This document shows, piece after piece, positions 25,253 through 34,324 of a DNA stretch of 64,000 nt (the stretch's first letter is position 1; each line of letters begins with the position of its first letter). The notes beneath the pieces were generated by a model, which saw nothing but the letters and a program-made list of their open reading frames with translations, was not told the origin of the DNA and ran no database searches. The DNA is from Hyphomicrobiales bacterium (lineage in GTDB: Bacteria; Pseudomonadota; Alphaproteobacteria; Rhizobiales; Beijerinckiaceae). The position numbers and the translations under genes were made by a program. Where the stretch lies: the NCBI GenBank assembly GCA_019075905.1, contig JAGXAM010000001.1:248001-312000 (forward strand). Reading direction: 5' to 3'.

Positions 25253-25519
25253 TCACGGGCTGATCCGCCCGCCGGTAATGTGGCCGTGGACGATGCGGGC
25301 CGGGGCATAGGTGCCAAGATGCGCGGGGAAAATCAGGGTCATGGCCAAGGTGCCGATGATGGCGCTGACGAGGCCGACCAGAATCAGCCAGGTGAGATGG
25401 CTGCGCGACCAGGCGCTGCCGGGCGCAAGGACATCGCCGAAATAATGCGCCGTCAAGGCATAAAGCAGGAAGGGGGCGAGAAACAGCGCCAGCGGTTCGA
25501 GCAATTCGGGTTCCATCAT
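25253..25519 (-). CDS. DUF6111-type small membrane protein
   Basis: An 88-residue protein with two hydrophobic helices (about 8-25 and 45-66). Its position between NUDIX hydrolase and cca genes is a common arrangement for DUF6111 proteins in alphaproteobacteria. ATG 25519 overlaps the NUDIX stop (ATGATG after GCATGA). Function unknown. Confidence 0.75.
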   Translation of the reverse strand: MMEPELLEPLALFLAPFLLYALTAHYFGDVLAPGSAWSRSHLTWLILVGLVSAIIGTLAMTLIFPAHLGTYAPARIVHGHITGGRISP

Positions 25520-26133
25520 GCCTCCAGCCGTGCCGCCATGTGGCGAATGATGCCTGCTGTCGCCCCCCAAATCAATTCGTTGTCCCAAATCAGGGCATCG
25601 AAGGTGCGCTCTCGGCCCTTGAAGATGCGGGTCTGGCGCGTAAAGCGCGAGGCATCGAAGGCGACGGCCAGCGGCACCTCAAAAACCCGCGCCACTTCGG
25701 CGGCATTGGGCTGCAGTTGCAGGGGCGGCGCGAGGCGGGCGACCAGCGGCAGGATGCGGTAGCCGGTGCCGGTCTGCCAGGCATCAAGCCAGCCGATCGG
25801 CTCGACATGGCGCGGGGCGAGACCGATTTCCTCCTCGGCCTCGCGCAGGGCGGTGGCGAGCGGCGAGGCATCATCTGCATCAATCTTGCCGCCGGGAAAG
25901 GCGACCTGGCCGGAATGATCGCGCAAATGCCCGGCGCGGCGGGTGAGAAGCAGCGTCGGGGCGCCGGGATGATCGACGAGGCCGGCCAGAACCGCTGCCG
26001 GGCGTGCGGCTAGGGCAGCGTGCTCCTCGGTCGCCAGCGTGTCGCCACGGGTGCTGGCATGGGAGCGCGCGAACACATCCTCCGGCAGGGTCAGGCTCAG
26101 GCGCGCCGCAGCTCTGGCAAAAACCCCGCTCAT
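25516..26133 (-). CDS. NUDIX hydrolase, CoA pyrophosphatase (NudL)-like
   Basis: A 205-residue NUDIX protein. The UPF0035/NudL pattern is clear: LLLTRRAGHLRDHSGQVAFPGG leads into KIDADD and the catalytic helix LREAEEEIGL (about residues 85-105). NudL-type enzymes cleave CoA and its thioesters to 3',5'-ADP and phosphopantetheine. The start overlaps the DUF1285 stop (ATGA) and the stop overlaps the DUF6111 start, so the cluster is translationally coupled. Confidence 0.9.
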   Translation of the reverse strand: MSGVFARAAARLSLTLPEDVFARSHASTRGDTLATEEHAALAARPAAVLAGLVDHPGAPTLLLTRRAGHLRDHSGQVAFPGGKIDADDASPLATALREAEEEIGLAPRHVEPIGWLDAWQTGTGYRILPLVARLAPPLQLQPNAAEVARVFEVPLAVAFDASRFTRQTRIFKGRERTFDALIWDNELIWGATAGIIRHMAARLEA

Positions 26134-26702
26134 GCCAGACCTTCGATCTGCGCGGCGGGGGCGATGGCGAAAAACTCGCCGCGCGAGGCGAGGCCGAGCC
26201 ATGAAGCGCCCTCAATTTGGACCATGCTGGCGCTGGCGAACAGCTCTATGGTAGCGGCGCGGCTGAGCAGAGCCCAAAGCCCAGCCCGCACCAGCACATA
26301 GGGCTTGATCCCGTCATGGGCGCCGGATTCAAACCGCAGCGGGTGCAGCGGCCCGATGGCGATGTCATCGCCAAGCTGGGTCACGACATTGAAGCCCTCG
26401 GCAGCAGCATTGAAAATTGCGGCGACGAAGGGCGCATCCTCAACCTCGATCGCCACCTTTTCCACCGGCGTCACCAGACGGTAGCCGTCCTTGTCCTTGC
26501 GCAGGATCGAGGAAAACATCCGCACCATCTGCGGGCGGGTGATGGGCGTGCCGCGATAAAACCAGGTGCCATCGCGGCGGATGCGCATGTCGATGTCGCC
26601 GCAATGGGGCGGCGTCCATAAATCCACCGGCGGGTTCCGGCGCTGTGGGCCGTCCTCAAGCCCGCGCAGCAAGTGCATGATACCGCCATTCTCGAATTGC
26701 AT
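26130..26702 (-). CDS. DUF1285 domain protein
   Basis: A soluble protein of 190 residues if ATG 26702 is used. It contains the DUF1285 opening PPVDLWTPPHCGDIDMRIRRDGTWFYRGTPITR (CGDIDMRI near residue 35) and the following VTPVEKVAIEVEDAPF. Start choice is unclear. In-frame ATGs at 26753, 26714 and 26678 also exist, and none has a strong ribosome site. A different frame (from 26760/26757) reads a 34-codon peptide across this N-terminus. First gene of the DUF1285-NUDIX-DUF6111-cca cluster and divergent from the MoxR operon. Function unknown. Confidence 0.82.
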   Translation of the reverse strand: MQFENGGIMHLLRGLEDGPQRRNPPVDLWTPPHCGDIDMRIRRDGTWFYRGTPITRPQMVRMFSSILRKDKDGYRLVTPVEKVAIEVEDAPFVAAIFNAAAEGFNVVTQLGDDIAIGPLHPLRFESGAHDGIKPYVLVRAGLWALLSRAATIELFASASMVQIEGASWLGLASRGEFFAIAPAAQIEGLA

Positions 26703-26897
26703 GGATATCGCCATAATAGCGCGCCGGTCTGCGCAGATAATCGGGATCGTCATTCATCATGCTGCCAGATTGCGCATGGCGGGAATCGACATTTGCCACT
26801 GGAAGCTTATTTTCGGCATCATGATACACGCGTTGCGACTTAAATCGGCCAAGAATTTTGACGAGAACAAATTTGTCGCGCCGGTGCAGGAGAAGCC

Positions 26898-27914
26898 ATG
26901 AACACGATCAACGAGCTGAGGCCGCTGGCGCTCGAAGCCGGAATCGCCGAGGCGACCGAGGCTGCCATCGAGCGGATGCGCGCCGTGCGGGCCGCCGTCG
27001 GGGCGGTGATATTCGGACAGGATCGCGTCGTTGACGAGGTGCTGGTGACGCTGATCAGCGGTGGCCATGGCCTGCTGGTCGGGGTTCCCGGCCTCGCCAA
27101 GACGAGGCTGGTCGAGACGCTCGGCGTCGTGCTCGGCCTCGATGCGCGCCGGGTGCAATTCACGCCCGACCTGATGCCGGCCGATATTCTTGGCTCGGAG
27201 ATTCTGGAAGAAGCGGCAGACCGGCGGCGCAGCTTTCGCTTCCTGCCGGGGCCGATTTTTGCGCAATTGCTGATGGCCGACGAGATCAACCGCGCCAGCC
27301 CGCGCACGCAATCGGCCTTGCTGCAGGCGATGCAGGAGCAGCATGTCAGCGTCGCCGGTGTGCGTTACGATTTGCCCAAGCCCTTTCTGGTGCTCGCCAC
27401 CCAGAACCCGCTGGAGCAGGAAGGCACCTATCCCCTGCCCGAGGCGCAGCTCGATCGTTTTCTCATGCAGATCGATGTCGATTATCCCGATCGCGCGGCG
27501 GAGCGCCGCATCCTGATCGAGACCACCGGCATCACTGAGGCGGCGCCGCAGCGCGTGATGGATGGCGAGGCCCTGTTGCAGGTGCAAAGACTGGTGCGGC
27601 GGATGCCGGTCGGTGTTGCCGTGGTTGATGCCATTCTCGACCTGGTGCGCGCCGCCCGGCCCGGCGAGGGTGATGGCGACAAGACCATCACCGGGCTGAT
27701 TTCATGGGGGCCGGGGCCGCGCGCGGCGCAGGCGCTGATGCTGGCGGCCCGCGCCCGTGCCCTGCTTGACGGGCGCCTCGCGCCGTCGCGGGCCGATGTG
27801 GCGGCGCTGGCCGAGCCGGTGCTCAAGCACCGCATGGCGCTGACATTTGCGGCACGGGCCGAGGGCGAGACCTTGCCGGGCGTGATTGCGCGCCTTGTCG
27901 CGCGGCTTGCCTGA
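26898..27914 (+). CDS. MoxR-family AAA+ ATPase
   Basis: A chaperone-like ATPase of 338 residues. Walker A is GVPGLAKT (62-69), Walker B is LLMADEINR (about 126-134), and the sensor region has ATQNPLEQEGTYPLPEAQLDRF. MoxR proteins act with VWA-domain partners to insert metals or remodel complexes. ATG 26898 has GGAGAAG upstream. It begins a four-gene operon with DUF58, DUF4159 and VWA-type membrane proteins, the standard partners of this family. Confidence 0.94.
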   Translation: MNTINELRPLALEAGIAEATEAAIERMRAVRAAVGAVIFGQDRVVDEVLVTLISGGHGLLVGVPGLAKTRLVETLGVVLGLDARRVQFTPDLMPADILGSEILEEAADRRRSFRFLPGPIFAQLLMADEINRASPRTQSALLQAMQEQHVSVAGVRYDLPKPFLVLATQNPLEQEGTYPLPEAQLDRFLMQIDVDYPDRAAERRILIETTGITEAAPQRVMDGEALLQVQRLVRRMPVGVAVVDAILDLVRAARPGEGDGDKTITGLISWGPGPRAAQALMLAARARALLDGRLAPSRADVAALAEPVLKHRMALTFAARAEGETLPGVIARLVARLA

Positions 27915-27915
27915 A

Positions 27916-28821
27916 ATGGCCGCAAAGCCCGCCCAGCCGGGCGCTCCGCATCTGCAGCTTCAGGGCGAGGGGCTGGCGCTGGCGCGGCGGTTGCCGCTGC
28001 TGTTCGCGGCGGCGCGGCTGGTGGCGGCCAGTGTCATGCACGGCTTGCACGGGCGTCGGCGGGCCGGCAATGGCGAGAGTTTCTGGCAATTTCGTCAGCA
28101 TGCGCCGGGCGAATCGGCGCAAAGGATTGATTGGCGACGCTCGGCACGCGATGACCGGCTCTATGTGCGCGAGCGCGAATGGGAAGCGGCACAGGATGTG
28201 TGGCTGTGGGTGGACCGTTCGCCCTCGATGAATTTCAGTTCCGCCAAGGCGTTGCAAAGCAAGGGCGACCGGGCGCTGGTGCTGGGTTTTGCAGCCGCCG
28301 AGCTTTTGGTGAGTGCCGGCGAGCGCGTCGGCCTCATCGACGGGGCGCCGCCGCGCGCTGCCCGCGACATGGTGAGCCGGATTGCGCTCGCTATGACCCA
28401 TCAGGATCAGGCGACCGGCGCGGCCGAATGGCCCAGGGCCGGTTCCCTGCCGCCGCGCGCCCAGGCGCTGCTGTTTACCGATGGCCTGATCCCGGCGGCA
28501 GCGCTATGCGCCGGGCTGGAGCGGCTGGCCGGGCGCGGGGCACGCGGGCATGTGCTGCTGATTGCCGATCCGGTGGAGGAAAGCTTTCCCTTTTCCGGGC
28601 AGACCGTGCTGCTTGATACCGATTCACCGGCGCGGCTGCGGGCCGGCGAGGCGCAGGACCTGCGCGCCTCCTATCAGGCACGGTTGCTGGAACACCGCGC
28701 GAAGATCAATGCCACGGCGCTGAAACTGGGCTGGAGTTGCGCGCTGCACCGCACCGACCAGCCGGCCGCTGCCGCCCTGATGGCGCTGGCGGGGCGCATG
28801 GCGGCCATGGAGCGGATGTGA
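27916..28821 (+). CDS. DUF58 domain protein
   Basis: A 301-residue protein of the DUF58 family, whose fold is VWA-like. The family block GESAQRIDWRRSARDDRLYVRERE sits near residues 55-80, followed by VWLWVDRSPSMNFSS, a MIDAS-type D-x-S-x-S (DRSPS). It starts one base after the MoxR stop and its stop overlaps the next start (ATGTGATG). It is the usual MoxR partner in Bat-type operons. Its exact role in this organism is unknown. Confidence 0.9.
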   Translation: MAAKPAQPGAPHLQLQGEGLALARRLPLLFAAARLVAASVMHGLHGRRRAGNGESFWQFRQHAPGESAQRIDWRRSARDDRLYVREREWEAAQDVWLWVDRSPSMNFSSAKALQSKGDRALVLGFAAAELLVSAGERVGLIDGAPPRAARDMVSRIALAMTHQDQATGAAEWPRAGSLPPRAQALLFTDGLIPAAALCAGLERLAGRGARGHVLLIADPVEESFPFSGQTVLLDTDSPARLRAGEAQDLRASYQARLLEHRAKINATALKLGWSCALHRTDQPAAAALMALAGRMAAMERM

Positions 28822-31571
28822 TGCCGGCCCTTGGCTTCATCTTTCCGGGTGTGTTGCTGGCACTGCTGGGTCTGCCGCTGTTGTGGTGGCTGCTGCGGGC
28901 GACGCCGCCGCGTCCGCGGGAAATGACCTTTCCGCCGTTAAAGCTGATCCTTGACCTGCAGGCGCGGCGGCAAACGCCGTTACATACGCCGTGGTGGCTG
29001 CTGGCGTTGCGGCTTGCGGTGGCGGGCCTTGCCATTATCGCCATGGCGGGGCCGCAGCTCAACCCGCCGCCGGCGACGACGACTGCGCGCGGGCCGCTGC
29101 TGGTGCTGATCGACAGCGGCTGGCCGGCAGCGACGGACTGGGAGCGCCGTATCGCCACCGCCACGGCGCTGCTGCGCAGTGCGGCACTGGCGGGCAGACC
29201 CGCCGCCTTCAGCGATTTTGAGGCGGCAAGGCTGCCGCAACTGGCGCCAGCGGCGCGGGTTCTGGGCGCGGTGCAAGCGCTGGAGCCTGTGCCCTATGCG
29301 CCGGATCATCGCGCCTTGCTGCCCGCCTTGCGGCGCTTTCTGGCAGCTTCGCCGGCAAGCGAGGTGGTATGGATCGCGGATGGCACCGCGCTTGGCCACG
29401 CCGACAGTTTCGCACGGGCGCTGGCAGGCATGACGAAGCCGCATGTGATGGTGACCGGGCATGAGCCACGCGGCCTCGCTGGTGCCAGCAACGGCCCTGA
29501 CGGGCTTTCGGCCAGCATAATCGGCATGCCTGCCGACAAGGGCCGGGGCGTTGTGGTGGCGCGCGATGCCAAGGGGCGCCAGCTCGCCAAGGCGGCTTTT
29601 TCCCTGAGCGCCGGGTCACCGGCACGCGCGACCTTCGATCTGCCGCTGGAATTGCGCAACGAGGTGGCGCGGATCGACATTGCCGGCGAGGCTTCGGCCG
29701 GGGCGGTTCATCTGACCGATGGCCGTCTGGCGCGGAGGCGAGTCGGTATCGTCAATGGCGAAGCGTCGGATGTGTCGGAACCGCTGCTGTCGCCGTCATA
29801 TTTCCTGCGCCGCGCCCTCGCCCCCTTTGCCGAAGTGCGCGAAAGCCATGGGCTTGATCCGATCGCCGATCTTTTGGCGCAGAAGGTGACGATGCTGGTG
29901 CTGGCCGATGTCGGCCAGACCTCGCCCGGCGACCATGCCGCCTTGCAGGCCTTTGTGCGCAAGGGCGGCGTGCTGGTGCGCTTTGCCGGGCTGAATATGG
30001 CCGGTTCTTCCGATGACCTGCTGCCGGTCAGGATTCGCACCGGAGACCGGGTGCTCGGGGCGGCGCTGTCGTGGGAGCGCCCCAAGCATATTGCCGCGCC
30101 CGCTCCGCAGAGTCCGCTCGCCGGGCTGAAAGTCGGGGCCGATATTGTCGTGCGCCGGCAGGTGCTGGCCGAGCCGGAGCCGGGCCTGACCGCGAGAACC
30201 TGGGTATCGCTGAAGGATGGCACGCCGCTGGTGACAGCGGCGCGGCGCGGCAATGGCGAATTGATTCTGGTGCATGTCAGCGCTGACCCGTCATGGTCGA
30301 ACCTGCCGCTGTCAGCATTTTTTGTCGATATGCTGCGCCGCTTCACCGGGCTGGCGGCCGCAAGCGGGGCTGACGCGACGCCAGTCAACGGCCCGCCGTC
30401 GCTGCAACCGCGCCTGACGCTGGATGGTTTCGGAGCGCTGGGCCTGCCACCGGCGACGGCCCGCCCGATCCCCGCCAAGGGCACCACGCTGGCCGACGCG
30501 ACGCATCCGCCGGGGCTTTATGGCCCGCAGGGCAGCGATGTCGCGCTCAATGCGCTCGGCAAGGACGCGCAGATCAGGCCGCTCGATTTTGCCGCCGCCG
30601 GTTTGCGGCCTGAACATTTTATGCTGACGCCGCCAGTCGACCTGCGGCCGCTGGCGCTGCTGGCGGCCCTGCTGATGTTTCTGGCGGATGCGCTGGCCAC
30701 GCTGTGGCTGGCCGGGGGCCTCGGCCGCAGGCAGGCCCGGCAGGGGGCGGCCGCCATGGTGGCGCTGGTGGCGCTGGGCCTGACCTTGAGCCTTGCCGCG
30801 CCGGGCCATGGCAAGGGCATTTCGCAAAAAGACCTCGACAGTGCCCTGAACACACGGCTCGCCTATGTCATCACCGGCAGTGCCAAAATCGATCGCACCA
30901 GCCGGCTCGGGCTTAAGGCACTGTCACGCGAACTCGACGAGCGCACGGCGCTCGATCCGGGAACGCCGGTCGGCCTCAACCCGGCCAGCGATGACTTGAG
31001 CTTTTACCCGCTGCTGTACTGGCCGATCCGGGCGCAGGCACCACAGCCCTCGGCGGCGACGGTGCTGCGGATCGCCGCCTATATGAAGCATGGCGGCACC
31101 ATTGTCTTTGACACGCGCGATGCGCTCTATGCCAGACCGGGCGGGCCGCCGACGCCGCAGGCGCTTTGGCTGCGCCATCTGCTTTCCGGCGTCGATGTGC
31201 CGCCGCTGGAACAGGTGCCTGCCGACCATGTCGTGACCAAGACCTTCTTCCTGATCAATCGCTTCGTTGGCCGCTATGCCAATGGCGCGACATGGATCGA
31301 GGCGCTGCCGCCGCCGACCGGCAAGCGCGTCGACCGCCCGGCAAGAGCGGGAGACGGCGTCTCGCCGCTGATCATTACCTCGAATGATCTCGCCGGGGCC
31401 TGGGCCATGGACAGCAATGACGAGCCGCTTTATCCGACCGTGCCCGGCGGCGATAACCAGCGCGAAATGGCATTCCGGGGCGGAATCAATCTGGTGATGT
31501 ATACGCTGACCGGCAATTACAAGGCCGATCAGGTGCATGTGCATGACCTTTTGCAGAGGTTGTCGCATTGA
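28821..31571 (+). CDS. membrane protein with BatA-type N-terminus and DUF4159 domain
   Basis: A 916-residue protein. Two N-terminal transmembrane helices (about 5-25 and 58-78) form the aerotolerance-regulator BatA-type anchor, with PREMTFPPLKLIL between them. A large middle region resembles a glutamine-amidotransferase-like fold (VTMLVLADVGQTSPGDHAALQAFVRKGGVLVRF). Two further membrane helices lie near 610-630 and 640-660. A C-terminal DUF4159 domain follows (SFYPLLYWPI, AAYMKHGGTIVFDTRD). It is coupled to the DUF58 gene upstream. It probably forms an envelope complex with the VWA protein that follows and is served by MoxR. Confidence 0.88.
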   Translation: MPALGFIFPGVLLALLGLPLLWWLLRATPPRPREMTFPPLKLILDLQARRQTPLHTPWWLLALRLAVAGLAIIAMAGPQLNPPPATTTARGPLLVLIDSGWPAATDWERRIATATALLRSAALAGRPAAFSDFEAARLPQLAPAARVLGAVQALEPVPYAPDHRALLPALRRFLAASPASEVVWIADGTALGHADSFARALAGMTKPHVMVTGHEPRGLAGASNGPDGLSASIIGMPADKGRGVVVARDAKGRQLAKAAFSLSAGSPARATFDLPLELRNEVARIDIAGEASAGAVHLTDGRLARRRVGIVNGEASDVSEPLLSPSYFLRRALAPFAEVRESHGLDPIADLLAQKVTMLVLADVGQTSPGDHAALQAFVRKGGVLVRFAGLNMAGSSDDLLPVRIRTGDRVLGAALSWERPKHIAAPAPQSPLAGLKVGADIVVRRQVLAEPEPGLTARTWVSLKDGTPLVTAARRGNGELILVHVSADPSWSNLPLSAFFVDMLRRFTGLAAASGADATPVNGPPSLQPRLTLDGFGALGLPPATARPIPAKGTTLADATHPPGLYGPQGSDVALNALGKDAQIRPLDFAAAGLRPEHFMLTPPVDLRPLALLAALLMFLADALATLWLAGGLGRRQARQGAAAMVALVALGLTLSLAAPGHGKGISQKDLDSALNTRLAYVITGSAKIDRTSRLGLKALSRELDERTALDPGTPVGLNPASDDLSFYPLLYWPIRAQAPQPSAATVLRIAAYMKHGGTIVFDTRDALYARPGGPPTPQALWLRHLLSGVDVPPLEQVPADHVVTKTFFLINRFVGRYANGATWIEALPPPTGKRVDRPARAGDGVSPLIITSNDLAGAWAMDSNDEPLYPTVPGGDNQREMAFRGGINLVMYTLTGNYKADQVHVHDLLQRLSH

Positions 31572-31614
31572 GAAGGCTGCAAGGCATCGCATATGAACCA
31601 CGGCGGTGGCAGGC

Positions 31615-33699
31615 ATGAGCGGCCTCTCACTGAGCTTTGCGCCGCTCGTGGGCTGGCATGTCATCACCGCGCTGATGGTGGCCGGGCTGATGCTGCTGGG
31701 GCTCGGGCTTCGCGCCCGGCGTGCCTCGGCGCTGCTGCGGACGCTGGCCTTTGGCCTGTTGCTGCTAGCCTTGGCCAACCCGTCGCTGGTGAAGGAAAAT
31801 CGCGCGCCGCTGCATGATGTGGTGGCGGTCGTGGTCGATCACAGCGGCAGCCAGTCCATCGGCGAGCGCCCGGCCCAGACCGCGGCGGCACTGGCCGGGG
31901 TCAAGGCGCAACTGGCGGCGCTGGGGCATATAGACACGCGGGTGATCGACGTGCCGCGGCGCGACAGTTTCATCCATGGCACAAGGCTGTTCCGGGCGCT
32001 GTCGAAGGGCCTCGCGGATGTGGCGCCGGGGCGGCTCGGCGGCGTCATCATGATCACCGATGGCGTGGTTCACGACATTCCGCCCTCGCTCAAGGCCTGG
32101 GGTGTGAAGGCGCCGCTGCAGGTGCTGGTGACGGGCCACAAGGGCGAGCGCGACCGGCGCATCAAACTCACCGAAGCGCCCAAATATGGCATTGTCGGCA
32201 AGGATCTGGTGATCGGCGCCACAGTGCTGGATTCCGGGGGCGGACAAGAGCCCGTCGTGGTTGACATCACCCATGACGGTAAGCCGGCCGGGCAGATCCG
32301 TGCAGCCGTCGGCGCGCCCCTGAAAATCCATGTGAAGATCGACCATGGCGGCCCCAATATCATCGAACTCGCGGTCGAGCCGGTGCCTGGCGAATTGACG
32401 ACGCTCAATAACCAGGCGGTGCTGACGGTCGATGGCGTGCGCGACAAGCTGAAGGTGCTGCTGGTTTCCGGCGAGCCGCACCAGGGCGAGCGGATGTGGC
32501 GCAACATCCTGAAATCTGATCCCAATGTCGATCTGGTGCATTTCACCATCTTGCGGCCGCCGGACAAGAACGACGGCACGCCGGTCAATCAGCTGTCGCT
32601 GATCGCCTTTCCGGTGGCTGACCTTTTTGGCAACAAGATCAAGGATTTCGATCTGATCATCTTTGACCGCTATGCAAATTTGAACATTCTGCCGGAGGTC
32701 TATCTCGATAATATCGTCGCCTATGTGCGCCATGGCGGCGCCTTGCTGATTGCGGCCGGGCCGGAATTTGCCAAGGCGGACAGCCTGTTTTATTCGCCGC
32801 TCGGCGATATTGCCCCGGCCAGTCCAGATGGCCATGTGGCGACGGGGGCCTTTGATGTTACGCTGAGCAAGCTCGGGCGCCGCGATCCGGTGACGCGCGA
32901 CCTGCCCGGCTGGAACGCCGGCCACCCGACCTGGAGCCCGTGGTACCGGCGCATCGGCGCCAAAATGATCCGCGGCGATGATATTCTCACCGGCGACGGC
33001 AAGCCGCTGCTGGTGCTGGCCCATGAAAAGAAGGGCCGCATCGCCATGCTGCTCTCCGACCAGATGTGGCTGTGGGCGCGCGATCACGATGGCGGCGGGC
33101 CTTATCTGGAAATGCTGCGGCGGCTGGCGCATTGGATGATGAAGGAACCCGACCTCGAAGAGGAGGCGCTGCGGGCGCGTTTTGTCGGGCAAGATATCAG
33201 AATCACCCGCCAGACGCTGAAAAGCGCGGTGCCGGATGTGACGCTGACGGCGCCATCCGGGCTGACCCGGCGGGTCAGGCTGCACAGGGTCGAGCCGGGA
33301 CTGTGGCGGGCCGATGTCAAGGCCAGCGAACCCGGCCTTTATCATCTCGATGACGGCATTCTCACGGCGCTGGTCAATGCCGGCGAATCCAACCCGCTGG
33401 AATTCCAGGATGTGATTTCAACGACGCATAAACTGGCGCCGCTGGCTGATGCCAGTGGCGGATCGGTGCGGCGCATTGGCACGGGCACGGGGGCCGGGAT
33501 CAGCCTGCCACGGATCGTGACCATGCATGATTCGCCCTCCTATGCGGGATCGGACTTTATCGGCATCCACCGCACCGGGGCGAGCAAGCTCGTGAGCATC
33601 GGCATTTCGCCGCTGGCCATCGGTTTCCTCGCCATGGTGGCGCTGCTGGCCGCGCTGCTGGTGGCCTGGCTCACAGAGGGCCGGGCGCGCGAATCATGA
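31615..33699 (+). CDS. membrane protein with VWA-like and GATase-like domains
   Basis: A 694-residue protein with two N-terminal transmembrane helices (about 12-30 and 38-58) and one at the C-terminus (about 662-685). A VWA-like domain starts with AVVVDHSGSQS, a D-x-S-x-S MIDAS. It is followed by Ig-like and glutamine-amidotransferase-like regions (DFDLIIFDRYANLNILP, NIVAYVRHGGALLIAAGPEF). ATG 31615 lies 43 bases after the DUF4159 stop; a GTG three codons upstream is possible. It is the last gene of the MoxR operon. Family members are called uncharacterised membrane proteins; no enzymatic role is proven. Confidence 0.86.
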   Translation: MSGLSLSFAPLVGWHVITALMVAGLMLLGLGLRARRASALLRTLAFGLLLLALANPSLVKENRAPLHDVVAVVVDHSGSQSIGERPAQTAAALAGVKAQLAALGHIDTRVIDVPRRDSFIHGTRLFRALSKGLADVAPGRLGGVIMITDGVVHDIPPSLKAWGVKAPLQVLVTGHKGERDRRIKLTEAPKYGIVGKDLVIGATVLDSGGGQEPVVVDITHDGKPAGQIRAAVGAPLKIHVKIDHGGPNIIELAVEPVPGELTTLNNQAVLTVDGVRDKLKVLLVSGEPHQGERMWRNILKSDPNVDLVHFTILRPPDKNDGTPVNQLSLIAFPVADLFGNKIKDFDLIIFDRYANLNILPEVYLDNIVAYVRHGGALLIAAGPEFAKADSLFYSPLGDIAPASPDGHVATGAFDVTLSKLGRRDPVTRDLPGWNAGHPTWSPWYRRIGAKMIRGDDILTGDGKPLLVLAHEKKGRIAMLLSDQMWLWARDHDGGGPYLEMLRRLAHWMMKEPDLEEEALRARFVGQDIRITRQTLKSAVPDVTLTAPSGLTRRVRLHRVEPGLWRADVKASEPGLYHLDDGILTALVNAGESNPLEFQDVISTTHKLAPLADASGGSVRRIGTGTGAGISLPRIVTMHDSPSYAGSDFIGIHRTGASKLVSIGISPLAIGFLAMVALLAALLVAWLTEGRARES

Positions 33700-33741
33700 T
33701 GGGCCGGCCGGCAGGGGCGTGAGCGGCGCGCGGCTCCCCCC

Positions 33742-34188
33742 TCAGCCGAGCATGAGTTTGACCATGGCGCTGGCCTTGCCGAAATCCAGCCGCCCAGCAT
33801 ATTCGGCGCGCAGCAACGCGATGACCTTGCCCATATCCTTGACGCTTGCGGCCCCGCTCCGCGAGATCGCCCCGGCAATGGCGGCCCTGGTCTCGTCCTC
33901 GGTGAGGGGCTGCGGCAGAAAGCCGGTGATGATGGCGATTTCCTCGCGCTCCTGGCCGGCGAGATCCATGCGGCCGGCGCCTTCATAGATGGTTGCCGAT
34001 TCCTGGCGTGATTTTACCAGCTTCTGCAAAAGCGCGAGAATGTCATCATCGCTGACGCTCTTGCCCTGGCCACGCGCCTCAATGTCCTTGTCTTTCAAGG
34101 CGGCATTGATCATGCGGATGGTATCGACGCGGCGGCGGTTGCCGGCCTTCATCGCAAGCTTCATTTCGTTCATCAGCGTCTCGCGCAT
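33742..34188 (-). CDS. GatB/YqeY domain protein
   Basis: A 148-residue YqeY protein with the tail domain fold of GatB. It opens with MRETLMNEMKLAMKAG and has RVDTIRMINAALKDK (about 19-33) and GFLPQPLTEDE (about 87-97), all family landmarks. Its role is unknown but it is thought to bind tRNA. ATG 34188 has AAGGAG upstream. It is divergent from carA, an arrangement common in alphaproteobacteria. Confidence 0.92.
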   Translation of the reverse strand: MRETLMNEMKLAMKAGNRRRVDTIRMINAALKDKDIEARGQGKSVSDDDILALLQKLVKSRQESATIYEGAGRMDLAGQEREEIAIITGFLPQPLTEDETRAAIAGAISRSGAASVKDMGKVIALLRAEYAGRLDFGKASAMVKLMLG

Positions 34189-34324
34189 GATCGCTCCTTG
34201 CTTCGGGTGGTTGACGGCCCGGCGTCCAGGGCCTAGATCGCTGATCCAACCTTGATTTTGACCTTGCGGCTTCCCGTTGCGCTTGTGCGTGCGGGTCGCC
34301 TCGGTGCGGATGTGTAGAACGACC

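Noticed and set aside
31765-33345. A 526-codon minus-strand frame inside the VWA-like gene
   Set aside because: Antisense shadow of a coherent membrane protein with MIDAS motif; composition typical of reverse-frame GC-rich DNA.
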